The notes under the pieces were generated by a model. The model did not search any database. It was not told the DNA's origin and worked only from the letters and a program-made list of their open reading frames with translations. DNA of 64,000 nt, from positions 9,194,140-9,258,139 of the forward strand of contig NC_054740.1 of the NCBI RefSeq assembly GCF_018143015.1. Reading direction: 5' to 3'. Origin of the DNA: Lytechinus variegatus. Its lineage: Eukaryota; Echinodermata; Echinoidea; Temnopleuroida; Toxopneustidae. This document shows, one piece after another, positions 10,822-22,800 of the stretch (positions are counted from its first letter, which is position 1; each line of letters starts with the position of its first letter). The translations under genes and the position numbers were made by a program.

Positions 10822-13452
10822 GCTTTTCTACACTTTGTCTTTAGACACCTCTTGTGCTTTGCTGTACTCCTCAAGGAGCTGTTAAGGAACGGATACACCA
10901 TTTAAGTCTCCTGTGGCCTTGTACAAGTACTAGTCCAAAAATGCTTATTCTAGTCAATTCAAGTCAACTTATTCAAGTCCATAAAGGAAATTTGTTTTGG
11001 GATTTTCATATACGACAACATCTAAAAATATCCGAGTGAAAGATATGCAAAAGTATAAACGGCAAAATAGTGCACAATTACAACTTATATATACAAACAT
11101 AATTTCTACAAGGAAAACTTCTACGAGGCACCATCTCTTCCCCCCACGCTTGTGTGTCTGTGTGAAGAGAGAAAGAGAGACAAGAAGTGCAGAGAAAGGA
11201 GAGAGAACACAAAGGGGAGATTACCCTGGAGAAAGTAAGGCAGCGGCAGGGGGGCAAGACATAGAACTACCTATATTGCTCACTGCATTGAGATGATTAG
11301 ATATTGCATTCATTTCAAGTACATGTACCTTACACGAGTGACTTCCAAGCATTGAACCCAAGATGCAATACAAAGCATGAATAAGCTAAAATAAAATAAT
11401 GTACGCAGGTCTGTCTTTTTTCTGTAGACTTACAGTTCCTGAATCTACACATATTTCATATGGAGATTACAGGATGTACTGACACAAGTGTCTTTTGCAA
11501 CAAGGACAATGAGGAACATTTGCATACATGTACATGTATATATCCAAATGGAATTAAGAAAATTGTATGAAAATTAGGGTTGATCAGCACTTGGTCAAAT
11601 TTAAACAAAAACACTGACAGGTTTAACTAGGGTCTATATAATATCTGTGTGGTTGTGTAGCTCTAGAATTTTCTTCCTTTTAAGTATGATCTTTTTTTAT
11701 GCAAGAAAAATCATGCATAGCTGAAACATATTGAGATGAAATGTATTCTGAAAATTCTCTTATCTTTTTTTGTGTTTAATTTATCTGGAAAATACCATAA
11801 AATTTACAAGAGGTAGGGGGATATATAACTTCATATTGCATGTGATATTTATTTGTCAACAATATTTCTTGCTGGATCCTGCAAGAATGTCTGGTTTTTA
11901 GAAAAGGAGACATTCAGAAGACATTACAAAGATGGATTGGCAGACTTTTTTGCAATTTAAAGGTTTCATTCGAGGCGATCTCTTCAAAGAAAATGTGACT
12001 GGGAGAACAGCCACATGGAGTTTTAGCACAGTAGCGCACAAGATTTTACTTGTAGTATTTCCTTTCTCCAGGTTTCGGAAATCGGCAGCAAGCCGTAGAG
12101 CTTTGAATAATTCAGGAACTCACTAGAAGTCTAGATGGTGCATAAGCATCAGGGGTGCAAGGGTAATTAAGTCTGTCTCATGTCAATAATCAGACTAAAA
12201 GCTTTAGTCTCTTTATGGCAGTGAGTCTTAACTTTGTGTGTGTCCATACTTTGCAGACGGTCATTATCTAAAACTGTTCAAAATCTGAAATCATCAAGAT
12301 GAAAAGCGACCTAAAATTACCCTTTAACGTATTCTGATTCAGATTTGTCACTGTTAGTGCCCCTTTTCAAAAAATCTGAACTTCTCAACAAGCATCACGA
12401 TATCATCACTTTGCAAGCAGATATAATGAAAAATGTCAGTAAAACGTGGTACTGACCGATTCTATAGCATGTTGCTGCCAATCCGATGTTTAAATCTCCA
12501 CAAAACTTTGGTCTGCGAAATTAGATCACATTTTTTCAGAATGGATCTCCGGCACAGCGCAAATTCGTTGATCGGAATAGAATTTTGAGATCCGATACCG
12601 GTCAATCCCCTTGACCTACTTCACATTTTTCGTCAATAATTGTATAGTTTACGATCTTGCCATCGATTTGGTAGCTATATTTGAATTGTTTATGTATAAA
12701 ATGTGAATATTTTGTAAATGAAATTTAGCCTGATGAGTATTTTTTATATTATTGGACACCCACATCATACATTTGCTGTTCCGCAGACCTACGATGTCAG
12801 TAGAATGTCAGAAATTGTTGAATAAGTCTCCAGAAACAATGGTTATTCCTGTCGAGTCAATAGGCTAATGCTAAGCTTTATGGCAAGTTCCCCGAGTCAG
12901 CTTAGTCCCCCTCGTCTGCGTCTACGCGCATCTGCACAATTCTAGTAAAAGATACAATATAGTATAGATCAAAAGCTTCAGTCTCTGTATTTTGGTTGTT
13001 CTGCTGAACTGCGTTGGATGGTAAAATGTCAGAAATTGTTGAATAAATCCCCAGAAACGACCGTTATTCCTGTCTAGTCATTGTGTTTTGGTACTTGACC
13101 TGACATCCTGGCTATCAAACTCAAAGCCAAACTAAGTTAAATTAAGCCAGGTAAGGCCCTAAAACTAAAAAGAGCATTGATTCTAATTTTAATGGGCATC
13201 ACCAGAGAGATAACTAATAAGAGAATATTCAAGAATACCGTACTGATTTGAGATTGATTCTAATTTATCTTGCTGAGTTACTTACATAATACAAGAAACA
13301 GATTTTTCAATTTTAATTAAATAAAGATTGCAATTCCAGACATCAATTCAAAAATTTCAATTCATTAAATCGATCCACGACTTGAAAAAAAAATGTCATA
13401 TTTCAGCCTGTAAAAATTGAACATAGTACCGGTATTACCGTACGGTGCTTAC
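10822..13452. other. Probable FBXO8 5' intron, no gene seen
   Basis: An AG-rich stretch at 11165-11235 and AT-rich filler. A duplicated ~75-bp segment (12784-12866 and 13010-13083, sharing TGTCAGAAATTGTTGAATAA) is the only structure noticed. If the 13453 donor is real, this is the first intron of FBXO8. Confidence 0.45.
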
Positions 13453-13790
13453 CGTCGAACTCAAGTAAACGTTGATTTTCTTAGAGCCTATCTTTTTCGG
13501 AATCTCAAAAACATCCGCTGAGTCTGAGATGAGAAGAGTGCACAGAGCAGAAACGTCCCCCGAGCTGCAGTTCGGGTGCCAGAGCACGTCGATCGGACAA
13601 GCCGCGGGGTTTGAGACGGCAGGAGCAGTGCTGCCAATCCGGAGGCCCAGGTCAGATGGAGCAAACGTTATTATGGTCTCGATGGTGAACGCTGTCCAGT
13701 GTCTGCAGTTGCCTCCCTCGCACAGCAGGTCCAGCTTCGTTCGAATTCTACACGAGTTACATGTATCGTAGTCGGGATTGGAACAATCAT
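13453..13790 (-). other. Open exon-like segment, possible FBXO8 5' exon
   Basis: On the minus strand a frame without stops runs about 110 codons to a good donor (CGACG, then GTAAGC) at 13453/13452. Codons often end in C or G, and a cysteine-rich stretch is encoded (CNSC, LLCEGGNC). There is no methionine in the frame. Joined to a possible acceptor just before the FBXO8 start, it would read straight into the FBXO8 ATG. It is either a GC-rich 5' untranslated exon of FBXO8 or a coding exon of an unrecognised gene. The plus strand is also open here, which weakens the coding case. Confidence 0.4.
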
Positions 13791-13799
13791 GAAATCAAT

Positions 13800-14160
13800 G
13801 TTAACTTCAACCAGTATATTAAAATGACATTTTAGCCTTCGGATGGCCTACTCAGCGTTACAATTAGCTGGCGATGACAACTCATAATTGACGTGGAGGC
13901 TGTCACACAGATCGGTAGTCGTCAGCAAGAGTCTCGTCAAGGTAAACATGAAGTGCAAACATATGAATATTCATATAATTATTTTCCTCGCATGTACGAG
14001 AAATATAATTGGGCGCTAGATAAACAGAAGGTAGAATTGCACCAATGGGAGTTGTCCTTTCTCTTGTATTTGAAGCTTCGGGGGATCTCCCTAACCGGCT
14101 TGAGGCGATGGTAGCGCGCGCGCGCTATTTAAACTTCCGTAATTTTATTAAAGCTGGAAG
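13800..14160. promoter_or_regulatory. Candidate bidirectional FBXO8/CEP44 promoter
   Basis: CpG-containing interval between two divergent 5' ends. It contains CCAAT at 14042, a (GC)n run followed by TATTTAAA near 14127, and an ETS-like ACTTCCG directly after it. The spacing suits divergent transcription. Transcription start sites cannot be fixed from sequence alone. Confidence 0.45.
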
Positions 14161-14320
14161 ATAGACCGGGCCGGCGGATCGGAACGAATGAACCAAGCAC
14201 ACCATATTCCATACTAGGGCTAGGCCCATATATTAACTTTATTTAAACTTGACCTTATTTTCTTGCCTTGGTTTTGGAGATCCTGTTTTACCTTTACCCC
14301 AGTGCTTTGGTTGATCTGAG
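14160..14320 (+). other. CEP44: Candidate CEP44 5' untranslated exon
   Basis: Ends at a consensus donor, CTGAG then GTAAGT at 14321. It starts just downstream of the TATA-like and ETS-like motifs. The next acceptor on this strand with a CEP44 start codon is at 19874. The 5' end is a guess. Confidence 0.4.
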
Positions 14321-14478
14321 GTAAGTCTTTCAAAGTTAACTTGTTACGAATACGATGTTAGATCTTCTTCTTCCTATATGGTACCACCTGTGGTGTATTG
14401 TCGTACTGTATTGTGGATTTGAATGCTGAGTGCTGAGAATCCACCGTTGAAGTTTTGGTAAAAAAAAGCAAACATATA

Positions 14479-15079
14479 CCGTAAGGGCACTAGTATTCAA
14501 CCCGTTTGGAGAGTTTCCTCAATATATAGAAACATAGAATTTACCTGAATTTCAGACCCGTCTTATTTCTAAGAGCAAATGCTGGTTATTTTTCCGTTAT
14601 TTTTTTCTTCAACCAGTCAACTGTGTGTGCGGGCGATCGAATTGTACAGCGATGGTTTTTTGCACTAGTATTCAACCCGTCTGCACTAGTATTCAACCTA
14701 GCGATGAAAGATGGTCCTGTCTCTCAATCTGCCCTTGTCCCATCCGACTATGGACTAGACCATTTGAGATGAGACCAAACAGGGAATTAATCAAAGCCAG
14801 ATACTTACATAGATCTAAATCTAATTTATAAACCCTTTTGAGATTTGCTATCTATCCTCACTAGGTTGAATACTAGTGCAATTCAGTGCAAAAGGCCATC
14901 GGCGCATAATTCGATCCTACGCGCATACAGTCGACATATTGATAAAGAAAATACCGACAACAGATTACCCTGGAAATAACAAAGGTATGAAATTAAGATA
15001 GTTTCCATATTTCTAAATATTTTTGGAAATATGTCAAAATCTTTGAATTATGCCGGGTTGAATACTAGTGCCCTTACGG
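14479..15079. mobile_element. 601-bp MITE with 26-bp TIRs, inserted in a LINE
   Basis: Left TIR 14479-14504 (CCGTAAGGGCACTAGTATTC...) and right TIR 15054-15079 are exact inverted copies. TATA flanks both ends, as a 4-bp or TA target duplication. The core ACTAGTATTCAACC recurs twice near 14663-14700 and inverted near 14864-14880. It has truncated the 3' end of the LINE reading frame at 15080. No transposase. Confidence 0.9.
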
Positions 15080-16517
15080 TATATAATATTTACATACAAA
15101 TGCAGACTAACATAGTCTGACATGTTGCACCTCTTGAATATATTTGCTGAGGTGCTGTCTACGACGTGAGGTAGGGAATTCCATAACCTGGCACTTTTGG
15201 CAGTGGATGGAAAGAAGGAATTTTTGTAACATTCCGTATTTGCAAATGGAATCATGAGTTTTTGAGAATGACCTCGAGATTTGAATGATGAGTGTTTCAG
15301 TTGTTGCTGGAGCTGGACGTCTACAAGATTATTAATGATGCGATACATTAGTAGAGTCTTGGCTTGGGCCCTACGCTCTTGAAGGGTTTGCCACTGTAGT
15401 TGTCGAAGCATAGCAGAAATCCTGCTTGTAGTTCGATAGTCGTGACAAACGTAGCGAGCGTACCTGTGTTGAATCATTTCAAGATTTCTGATTTTTGACT
15501 GTGTGAATGGGTCCCAGATCTCAGATGCATACTCCATTATTGGCCTCAGGAGCATCTTGTAACAAATGACCTTATTGTTTCTTGGACAGCTTGTGAGATT
15601 TCTTTGCAGAAAACATTTGGTATTATTTGCTTTCTTAAAATTCTTGGTAATTGAGTCTACATGGGCGTTCCAACTGAGATTGTTACTAAAGGTTATGCCG
15701 AGGTATTTGGCATTACCTTTTTCTTCCAGAGCTTGGCCGTGGATGAAGTACATGTTGTGTGGAAAGATTTTCTTCCTTGTAATGTGTAAAACCTGGCACT
15801 TTCCGGGATGGAATGTCATACCCCAGTCCCTCTCCCATTGCTGCAGGGCATCAAGATCACGCTGCAGATCTTCGGCGTCTTCTCGCGAACTGATGGGATG
15901 GTATAGGGCACAGTCGTCAGCAAAAAGACGAACTGAAGAGCCATTGGTCACATACTCTGGCAAGTCATTTATGTACAGAAGAAAGAGCAAAGGACCGACG
16001 ACACTCCCCTGCGGTACTGCTGAGAGGACAGGTGCTGGTTCTGATGTTGCTCCATCACCATAACAACTCGTTGACTACGTTGAGACAAAAAGTCAGCAAG
16101 CCAAAGATGTACCTCATTCCTATACCATAGTATCCAACCTTGTACAACAGTACCTTGTACAACGCCACAACTGGGCGTTGTGGCGCGCGCCTGTAATCCA
16201 AGCTGTGGGGAAGTTACAAATTGATGCAGAGGTTCGAGGTTCGAGCCCTGGTCACGTCTTTCCGATGGTGACGTTAAAGGTCGGTCCCAGACGTAAATAA
16301 TCATATCTGATTGATACACGTCTGACAAAACTCAAATACACACAGACAGTCTTTGATGTGGGACTTTGTCAAACGCCTTGGAAAAATCTAACAAGACTGC
16401 ATCAGTTTGCCCTTTCCTGCCGATTGTTGAAGCTATATCATCAACTACTTTAACTATCTGTGTTACACAGGATCTCCTTTTCCGGAAGCCATGTTGGGCA
16501 TCAGATAATATATGATG
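15080..16517 (-). pseudogene. Broken non-LTR retrotransposon (CR1/Jockey-like RT)
   Basis: Minus-strand reverse transcriptase in pieces. 16332-16517 encodes SDAQHGFRKRRSC and the motif-A block LLDFSKAFDKVPH. 15080-16060 encodes AVPQGSVVGPLLFLLYINDL, the catalytic FADD motif and the thumb/C-terminal region (PIMEYASEIWDP, FPSTAKSARLWNSLP). The element is dead: 5'-truncated, interrupted by a SINE-like insert at 16150-16335, shifted by single-base indels near 16060 and 16125, and cut at its 3' end by the MITE. No endonuclease domain remains. It lies in the first intron of CEP44. The clade call rests on motif appearance only. Confidence 0.85.
16150..16335 (+). mobile_element. SINE-like insert resembling the 7SL RNA Alu domain
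   Basis: A foreign segment splits the RT between motif A and the next block. Its 5' part reads GGGCGTTG then TGGCGCGCGCCTGTAATCC, close to the 5' domain of 7SL RNA as I remember it. A B-box-like GGTTCGAGCCC follows about 60 bp on, then a non-7SL tail (GTGACGTTAAAGGTCGGTCC). A target duplication was not defined with certainty. Confidence 0.5.
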
Positions 16518-16520
16518 CAA

Positions 16521-17559
16521 GTCTAGATAGATCTAGATATAAATTTAAAACCTAGAATAGATCTAGGCCTAGGCTAAAGTAAAATAAAAATATCTGCTGC
16601 ACTGTGCTTACCTAACGTTAGGCCTGTATAGCCATAGCCTAAGTCTAGAAACGCTACAGTTATAGTTAGAGAATCTGGTTGGTTTAGATCCTATGTAGAT
16701 CTGTCATCTAGTCTCTATCAATCATGGCTGCATGTTATATCATAACCTTGTTCATTGAATGAGTGGCTGCATGTTGTGTTTATCATAAAGATTAATGTCA
16801 TCACCCTGATCATGATCAGTAATCACCATACTCTTGGTGTGTTTGGTCCACATTAAGATAATAATTTCAGAGTGTTAATAAAAATAATAGATAGTGATAT
16901 CGACCCTAATAAATAGGAGATCTACTAGCTTTTTTTTTAAATGGTCAATAAATAATGAATGTGAATGAACATGTGCATGTAAATATAATGATGGGGGGCC
17001 TAAATAGGCTAAAGCTACGCACTTTATTTTCAAACGTTAAAAACTATGCCAATTTTGATATTTGAACAAATTATCTTTCACTAATTTGTAATGAATATTC
17101 TAAAGATCCTTAAGTTAACCAAGAAGAAAATATCACAAACCGTAGTGATACAAAAATCCAGCTATTTTTTCAGATCACCTCTTGATTTCGCTGCCTCATG
17201 TAGAAGAGGACATAGATTTTAGAATCTATGTGCACTTGATTTATCATGCAAAGAAATAGTATTACATGTAAGTATTTCCTGTGTCTCAATTTCTAAATTA
17301 AATAGAAAAATATGAAATTAAAGTAAAATTCCAAACAGTTGCTGGATTTCTCTGCATTTAGTGATTTAGCGCAGCCTCTTTGGAAAAAAAATTGAATAGG
17401 AATCGTTCGGCACTCTGCAGTTCCACACACAGAGTACGCATTTGTCATTGAAACTGCATGCGCGATGAGTGGTGCGTAGCAGGACTCTGTAGATTAAGGA
17501 TTTCCTACCATACAGTAATCCATGTTATGATGTCTAACAATCCAACTAAAATGTAGCTA
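16521..17559. other. CEP44 intron, nothing recognised
   Basis: AT-rich intronic sequence with short simple runs. No open frame of coding character and no clear repeat. Confidence 0.5.
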
Positions 17560-17766
17560 AAGGCCTGGTCACACCGCCTGAGCGTTGGAGCGGTCATGGA
17601 GTGGAAGGGAAAGAGGGTCGAATTTCGCTCTCAAAATTGGGGAAAAATGGAAAACAAAAAAAGAACGATCGAAATCGAAAATGGTAAACGGTAGCGAGCG
17701 GTGATGATTTTTTTCTCTCCGCTCAACGACCGCTCCAACAACGCTCAGGCGGTGTGACCATGCCTT
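17560..17766. mobile_element. 207-bp palindromic MITE
   Basis: The left arm AAGGCCTGGTCACACCGCC plus TGAGCGTTGGAGCGGTC is mirrored by GACCGCTCCAACAACGCTCA plus GGCGGTGTGACCATGCCTT at the right. There is no coding capacity. Confidence 0.85.
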
Positions 17767-18193
17767 AAGCTAATTCATTAAAAATGACCAATGAGGTGAA
17801 TGAGCATGCGGGGGGGGGGGGGGGGAACTTGCAATGACAAGTGGATACCATGCGTGACCAATAGGCCTACTTGTTAAGGGGTGCATTTTCACAATATGGA
17901 AAATACTTGTTTAGGGTGCTAGAATGAGGGGATTGGTAAAGGATGTGTGATAATGTATGAAGAATGTCCAATAAAAGATGCGAGGTTGGAATAAATGAGC
18001 AAGTCCGAATAGGAAAGGAATGAAGATTACCATTAGAAATTTAGAATCAGGGAAGTGATTGATTGATTGAATAACAATATAATTGAGAACTAAACTGAAG
18101 AATGTACCAAAGTCCTGATCTGAACTGAATAGTACCTTGTCCTACACATTTATATCAACTGAATAACAGATGAAACCAGCAATGTATGATAAA

Positions 18194-18632
18194 CTTCCGG
18201 GGGGGGAGTCAAATATATTGCTGTACACATGTGTGACCGAGGAATTTCCAAACAACCCCTAAATGAGTTTACCCCCTAAAAAGTTTTTCACTGGCTTTTA
18301 TTTACACATTTTTGCCCTCAAACAAGTTGTCGCCAAAATATGACCTCAGAGAAAAAGCTTGGGAAAAAAAATACCCTAAACACGTTTTGCTAGTCTTAAA
18401 AAAAAGCTTTGAGGAAAAAACATACCCTTTACGTTTGACCCTGCGATTGACCATTGACCAGTCTTTCAAAACCGCCCTTTTTCTTGAAAATTGGTGTTTT
18501 TGATAACCCAGGGTTAATGAGTCCACGCGCAGACCGCGTCCAATACTGAAAAAACACCCTTTTAAATGCGTTTTTCGTCATGTGTGTGTACAGCAATATA
18601 TTTGACTGCCCCCCCCCCCCCCCCCGGAAAAC
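18194..18632. mobile_element. TIR element with poly-G/poly-C ends
   Basis: Left end: TTCC plus a G run plus AGTCAAATATATTGCTGTAC. The right end is the inverted copy, finishing in a 17-18-base C run followed by GGAAA. The frames inside are short and mirror each other, so they are not genes. Confidence 0.75.
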
Positions 18633-18639
18633 TTCAAGA

Positions 18640-19874
18640 GTAAAAGCTAATAATTATTTTTCTGATTTATTTGTCTGAGTTGCAGAGTGGCACCCCCAAA
18701 TGACCCAAACCTTTGATCCTTTTTGTATTTCATGCTCTATGGACATCCATTGTTGTGTACCTTTTCATGGTTTTCTTACCTTATACTTTGCCTACCATAG
18801 GAATTTCTCTCTCCCTGCCTCCCTTTCTCTCTCTTTTTGTCTTTTCATTTGCTATTCAGCTTCAAGTCCTTCTCTTTAATGCATTTCATTGGATACCCTA
18901 GGTAGACTACTGATTGGTCAGAATTGGATATCAGACATTTTGGCAGCCATATTTGAAATTGAAGAATACAAATAACAAGCCCATTACAGCCTTCAGTACT
19001 GTGTCATACTTGTTAGTTGACCTGAATCAGTGCAATTGATTGGCAGCTTTTACTATCTGTCAAAAATTATTTTCTGCTGCCAACTTCAGGTAGTATTACT
19101 GTAGTGTAGGCCTACACATTGTCTTTGTTGTACATTTTATGAATTGTATGTTTCTTTTTATAGAGCAGAGGTTAATGTATGGTGTTTTATTGATAAACAT
19201 TTTGATATTTTTAGAGTCAGCAATACTAATACAACTAGAGAGTAGGTTAGACTACATTAGAAGCACTCTGCTACGGTAGTGTATATAGTCTTGCATGGAA
19301 TTTTCTCATTTTTTTTCAAAATGGAAAATATTTTCTGATCTTCAAATTGTAAAATCAAAGGTAAGGTGTACATTTAATAAAAGTTAACAATTTTCATCTG
19401 GAATTCTTTTTAACTGATGTCTGCTTTAATAGAAGAGACTTTTGTTCATGATCCAGTTTTCCATCTCCATTGGTGTGTATGCGACTGTGCATGCATACAT
19501 GTGTATCCACAAGTGGTTCCCCAAAATTTTGATTTTGCCACTTTTGTTGATAATTTGATGTATTGTGTATTGGATGTTGTATGATGATTACTTTCAATGT
19601 AATGAATTCGACTATTGTTATGAGTATGTGCACCTGGAAATGAAATAAAATGAAATAAAGTTTTTCAGATATCATCTGCACACAAAATTTTTATTTTTTT
19701 GCTCAAACGTGACAAAAAATTTTATTGGATGTTTCTTTTACCGGCAATGTATCGTTTGCAAAGCTTCATCACATTTGTTCCCAGACACACACACAAAAAT
19801 CTGCACTCTTGGCGAGTATCCAATTGTGCGTATAGGCTTGACAATTTTTTTACTCATTCATTGTCTACATACAG
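18640..19874. other. CEP44 intron 1, 3' part
   Basis: AT-rich sequence that ends in a pyrimidine-rich acceptor (TTTTTTTACTCATTCATTG, then TACAG). No further feature seen. Confidence 0.5.
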
Positions 19875-19880
19875 GAAACC

Positions 19881-22800
19881 ATGGCAACCGGTGATGTGAA
19901 AGGAAACATTAAGAGCTTACAGACTGAGCTGAAGCGTGCAAAATACCCGAAGGAATTAGACTACATCAGGTGCTGTATTATCTTTTCTATATGAAACTTT
20001 TATTAGTATCAGCCTACTGTATTCAATGAAATGTTGAGTTCTTAATGAGTACTAATGGTATTTGTTGATTTGACTCAGACTTGGATGTTAAGAAGCAATA
20101 ACCAGGATAAGGGGTGAACTTTCACTGTTTGTGTTGTGGACTATAATAGAAGGGGGGGGGCAAAACATGAAACTCATGAAGGGTGGGCTACAGGTGACCA
20201 CCCCCCCCCCCATTCTCCCCTTCTGCTTCTGCTATGCAGAATTAAAACCAAAATATTTTTTTGTTATAGTATTTTTTCATGCATAAGTATTGTTTACAAT
20301 GAAATTGCAATGTCTGTGTTTCCTATTTAATCCCCCAAACATTTTGCCATTGTTCCTTTCCTGCCACGAACCTCAAAATAATAAAAATGATATACATGTA
20401 TTTGTTTTAATGCTGTTTAATTTTTGAGAAAAATCATTCATTTCTTAAATGGATATTGTTATTCATGATCTGAATTCTGAACTTATTTTAGAATTTCAAA
20501 TACAAAGCCATATAATGGATGAAAGAAACAAAAATCCTTTAAGATAATGATCATATGTCTGGCAAAGGAATTTGATTAATTGGAAATTTAGTGCTTATCA
20601 TGTCAGTTTAAGCAGAGAACTGCATAGAAAAAAATGTGGTCATTGATGTTTCCTTTTTGTGTTGTGAATGTATTACAGTTGATATGCTTTGCTATAACAT
20701 TGTCGTTTTTTGTTTTAATAAGCCTGTTTGCCATAAAGTTATTCAGAGTTATGGATGTCTCTTCCTCAGGAACCTAGGAATTGGGTATCCCTTAAACCCG
20801 TTTTAGTTGAGTACACTGCAATATTTGGAATATAGTTTGCAGATATTTCTCTGAAAGTATTGTATTTGCAATATTTGAACGTGTAACAAAGCGGTTTGTC
20901 CATAAAATTCATAAATAAAAATTTTAACACGTATTAATAGAGTGGTTAATACACAATTTCTTGAAGTGCGATTAAGGATTGTGTAATTAACATTTAAGTA
21001 GGAATGGGTGATTTTACAATGTAGAAAAACATACAGTGCAAAATATATGGTATGTATTATTCATTTCTGAATATTTTGCGTTTATTGTTGCAGCCTTGCC
21101 AAAGGATCTCCAAAGGAATTCCTTCCCATCATGCATTTCATGCTCTGCGATTACTCCAGGCCAGTCAGTCAGTTGATTCTGGATAGGAAGATCGACCTTG
21201 CTGCTAAGAATGATCAGAAGTTCATGGAAGCAGTGTACAAGGTACTGTATGCAAACAGGGGAAGGAGGGGGCAGTCACTCTTCATTTTTTTCCCTTTTTA
21301 ATTTTTACAGTGGGAACGTGGTACATGTATGAACCTATACTTGGTACCACTCCTCATGTACATGTAGATACAGGGCTTGAATCAATCCAAGCCCATCAAA
21401 GGTCATGTTGTTAGATACCCCTCTTGATTGGCCTCAATACCTCTCTGACCTTGGAGATCTGTGGTACCCTTTTTTTTTAATTTCCCGCTTTAATTGTGCT
21501 GTATTGCTGTAATATAGAAATGTGCCCGATGGAAAGGAGGCCTAAAACTATTGAAATTTAAGGTCTGGGTTTGGTAGAGTGTCTATTTGGCAGAGGCATA
21601 TGCTATAGCCAGGATAACAACTGTAGAAAACCAATTCAACTATCATCCAATCTGGTTTGTGTTTCAAGCATCATGTAAGTTACAATGTACACACAACTTT
21701 AAGACATAGTTGGGGACTCTTCTTTCTTTGGTGCAAGTCTCAGTCAATTTGATAACATCTGAAATAAGATATTTTTAGATATTTTTTTTTTAAATAAGGA
21801 TTTGGTGCCTGTTCCTGAAATTTGTTATAATAACAAATTTGCAATTAAAATCTAAAACTACTGACATTGATTTGATACCTGGCAGTAAACTCATTATAAA
21901 ATTGTGCATTTGTTAAAACAAGTCAAGTATCTTATGTTTCCATCCTTAATGCTCCCTCCAAGGTTATTATTAACAAAATGAATGATATGAAATATGCTAA
22001 TATTTTGCATGAGTTATGGGATGTAATTAAAGAAAACATCTTTAATTGTAACATTCTTATTTTTTGTTACATTTCTATTTTGTTTGATGCAATAAAACAA
22101 GAATTGATATATAAAGTGCATGATGAAAACTATTGAAAACAGCATTTTATGTTTCATTTACAAAATTCAGTCCAATGAAGTGAAACTATAGTTATAATAA
22201 AAACCATTAATCAATGGTTTAATACACCCTGAATTTTTGTTTATCTTTGAATAGCATCACTGAACATAAGTTTGCTTCAATTTTTTTATGGTTGCATTTT
22301 GAGGTTTGATACTGAAATAGTGGTTTTTCAGTTCTAGGGCCCATTGCATAAAACTTACTATAATAGCAATAGTCATCCTATGGTAACTAACTAACTACCA
22401 TGGTAGCAACTAACAAGGCTCAACAGCCAATCAAAGTCAATGATTACAGGGAAGTTACCATTAAATGGTGAAGTTACCATAATGGTAACCTTTGTGCAAC
22501 TGGCCCAGTTCACCTATTGCATTGACTTTTCAAGTATATCTTGGGGTTAATTACACTTCTTATCAAATACCAGGTTAAAAGGTAATTGATTTGGAGGGCT
22601 GATGTTAAAAGAAAATTAAATTTTACAATTCGAATGTTCCAAATATAGCAGAGCAAAACCTCAACTTTTCTGAGAGCATGCATACCTGCAAGATGGTTAG
22701 AGATCCATTCATTTGGCAGGCAGTATCCATGAATCACCTTTGCATATAACTTGCCAAAATATGGACAATTTGAAATTCTTAAATTGTGTTAAGTATTGCA

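Noticed and set aside
13472-13771. Plus-strand 99-residue open frame
   Set aside because: It is opposite the better-supported minus-strand open segment with a donor; no plus-strand splice context or recognisable domain.
18302-18526. Overlapping 63- and 74-residue open frames on opposite strands
   Set aside because: They lie wholly inside a TIR element and show no protein features.
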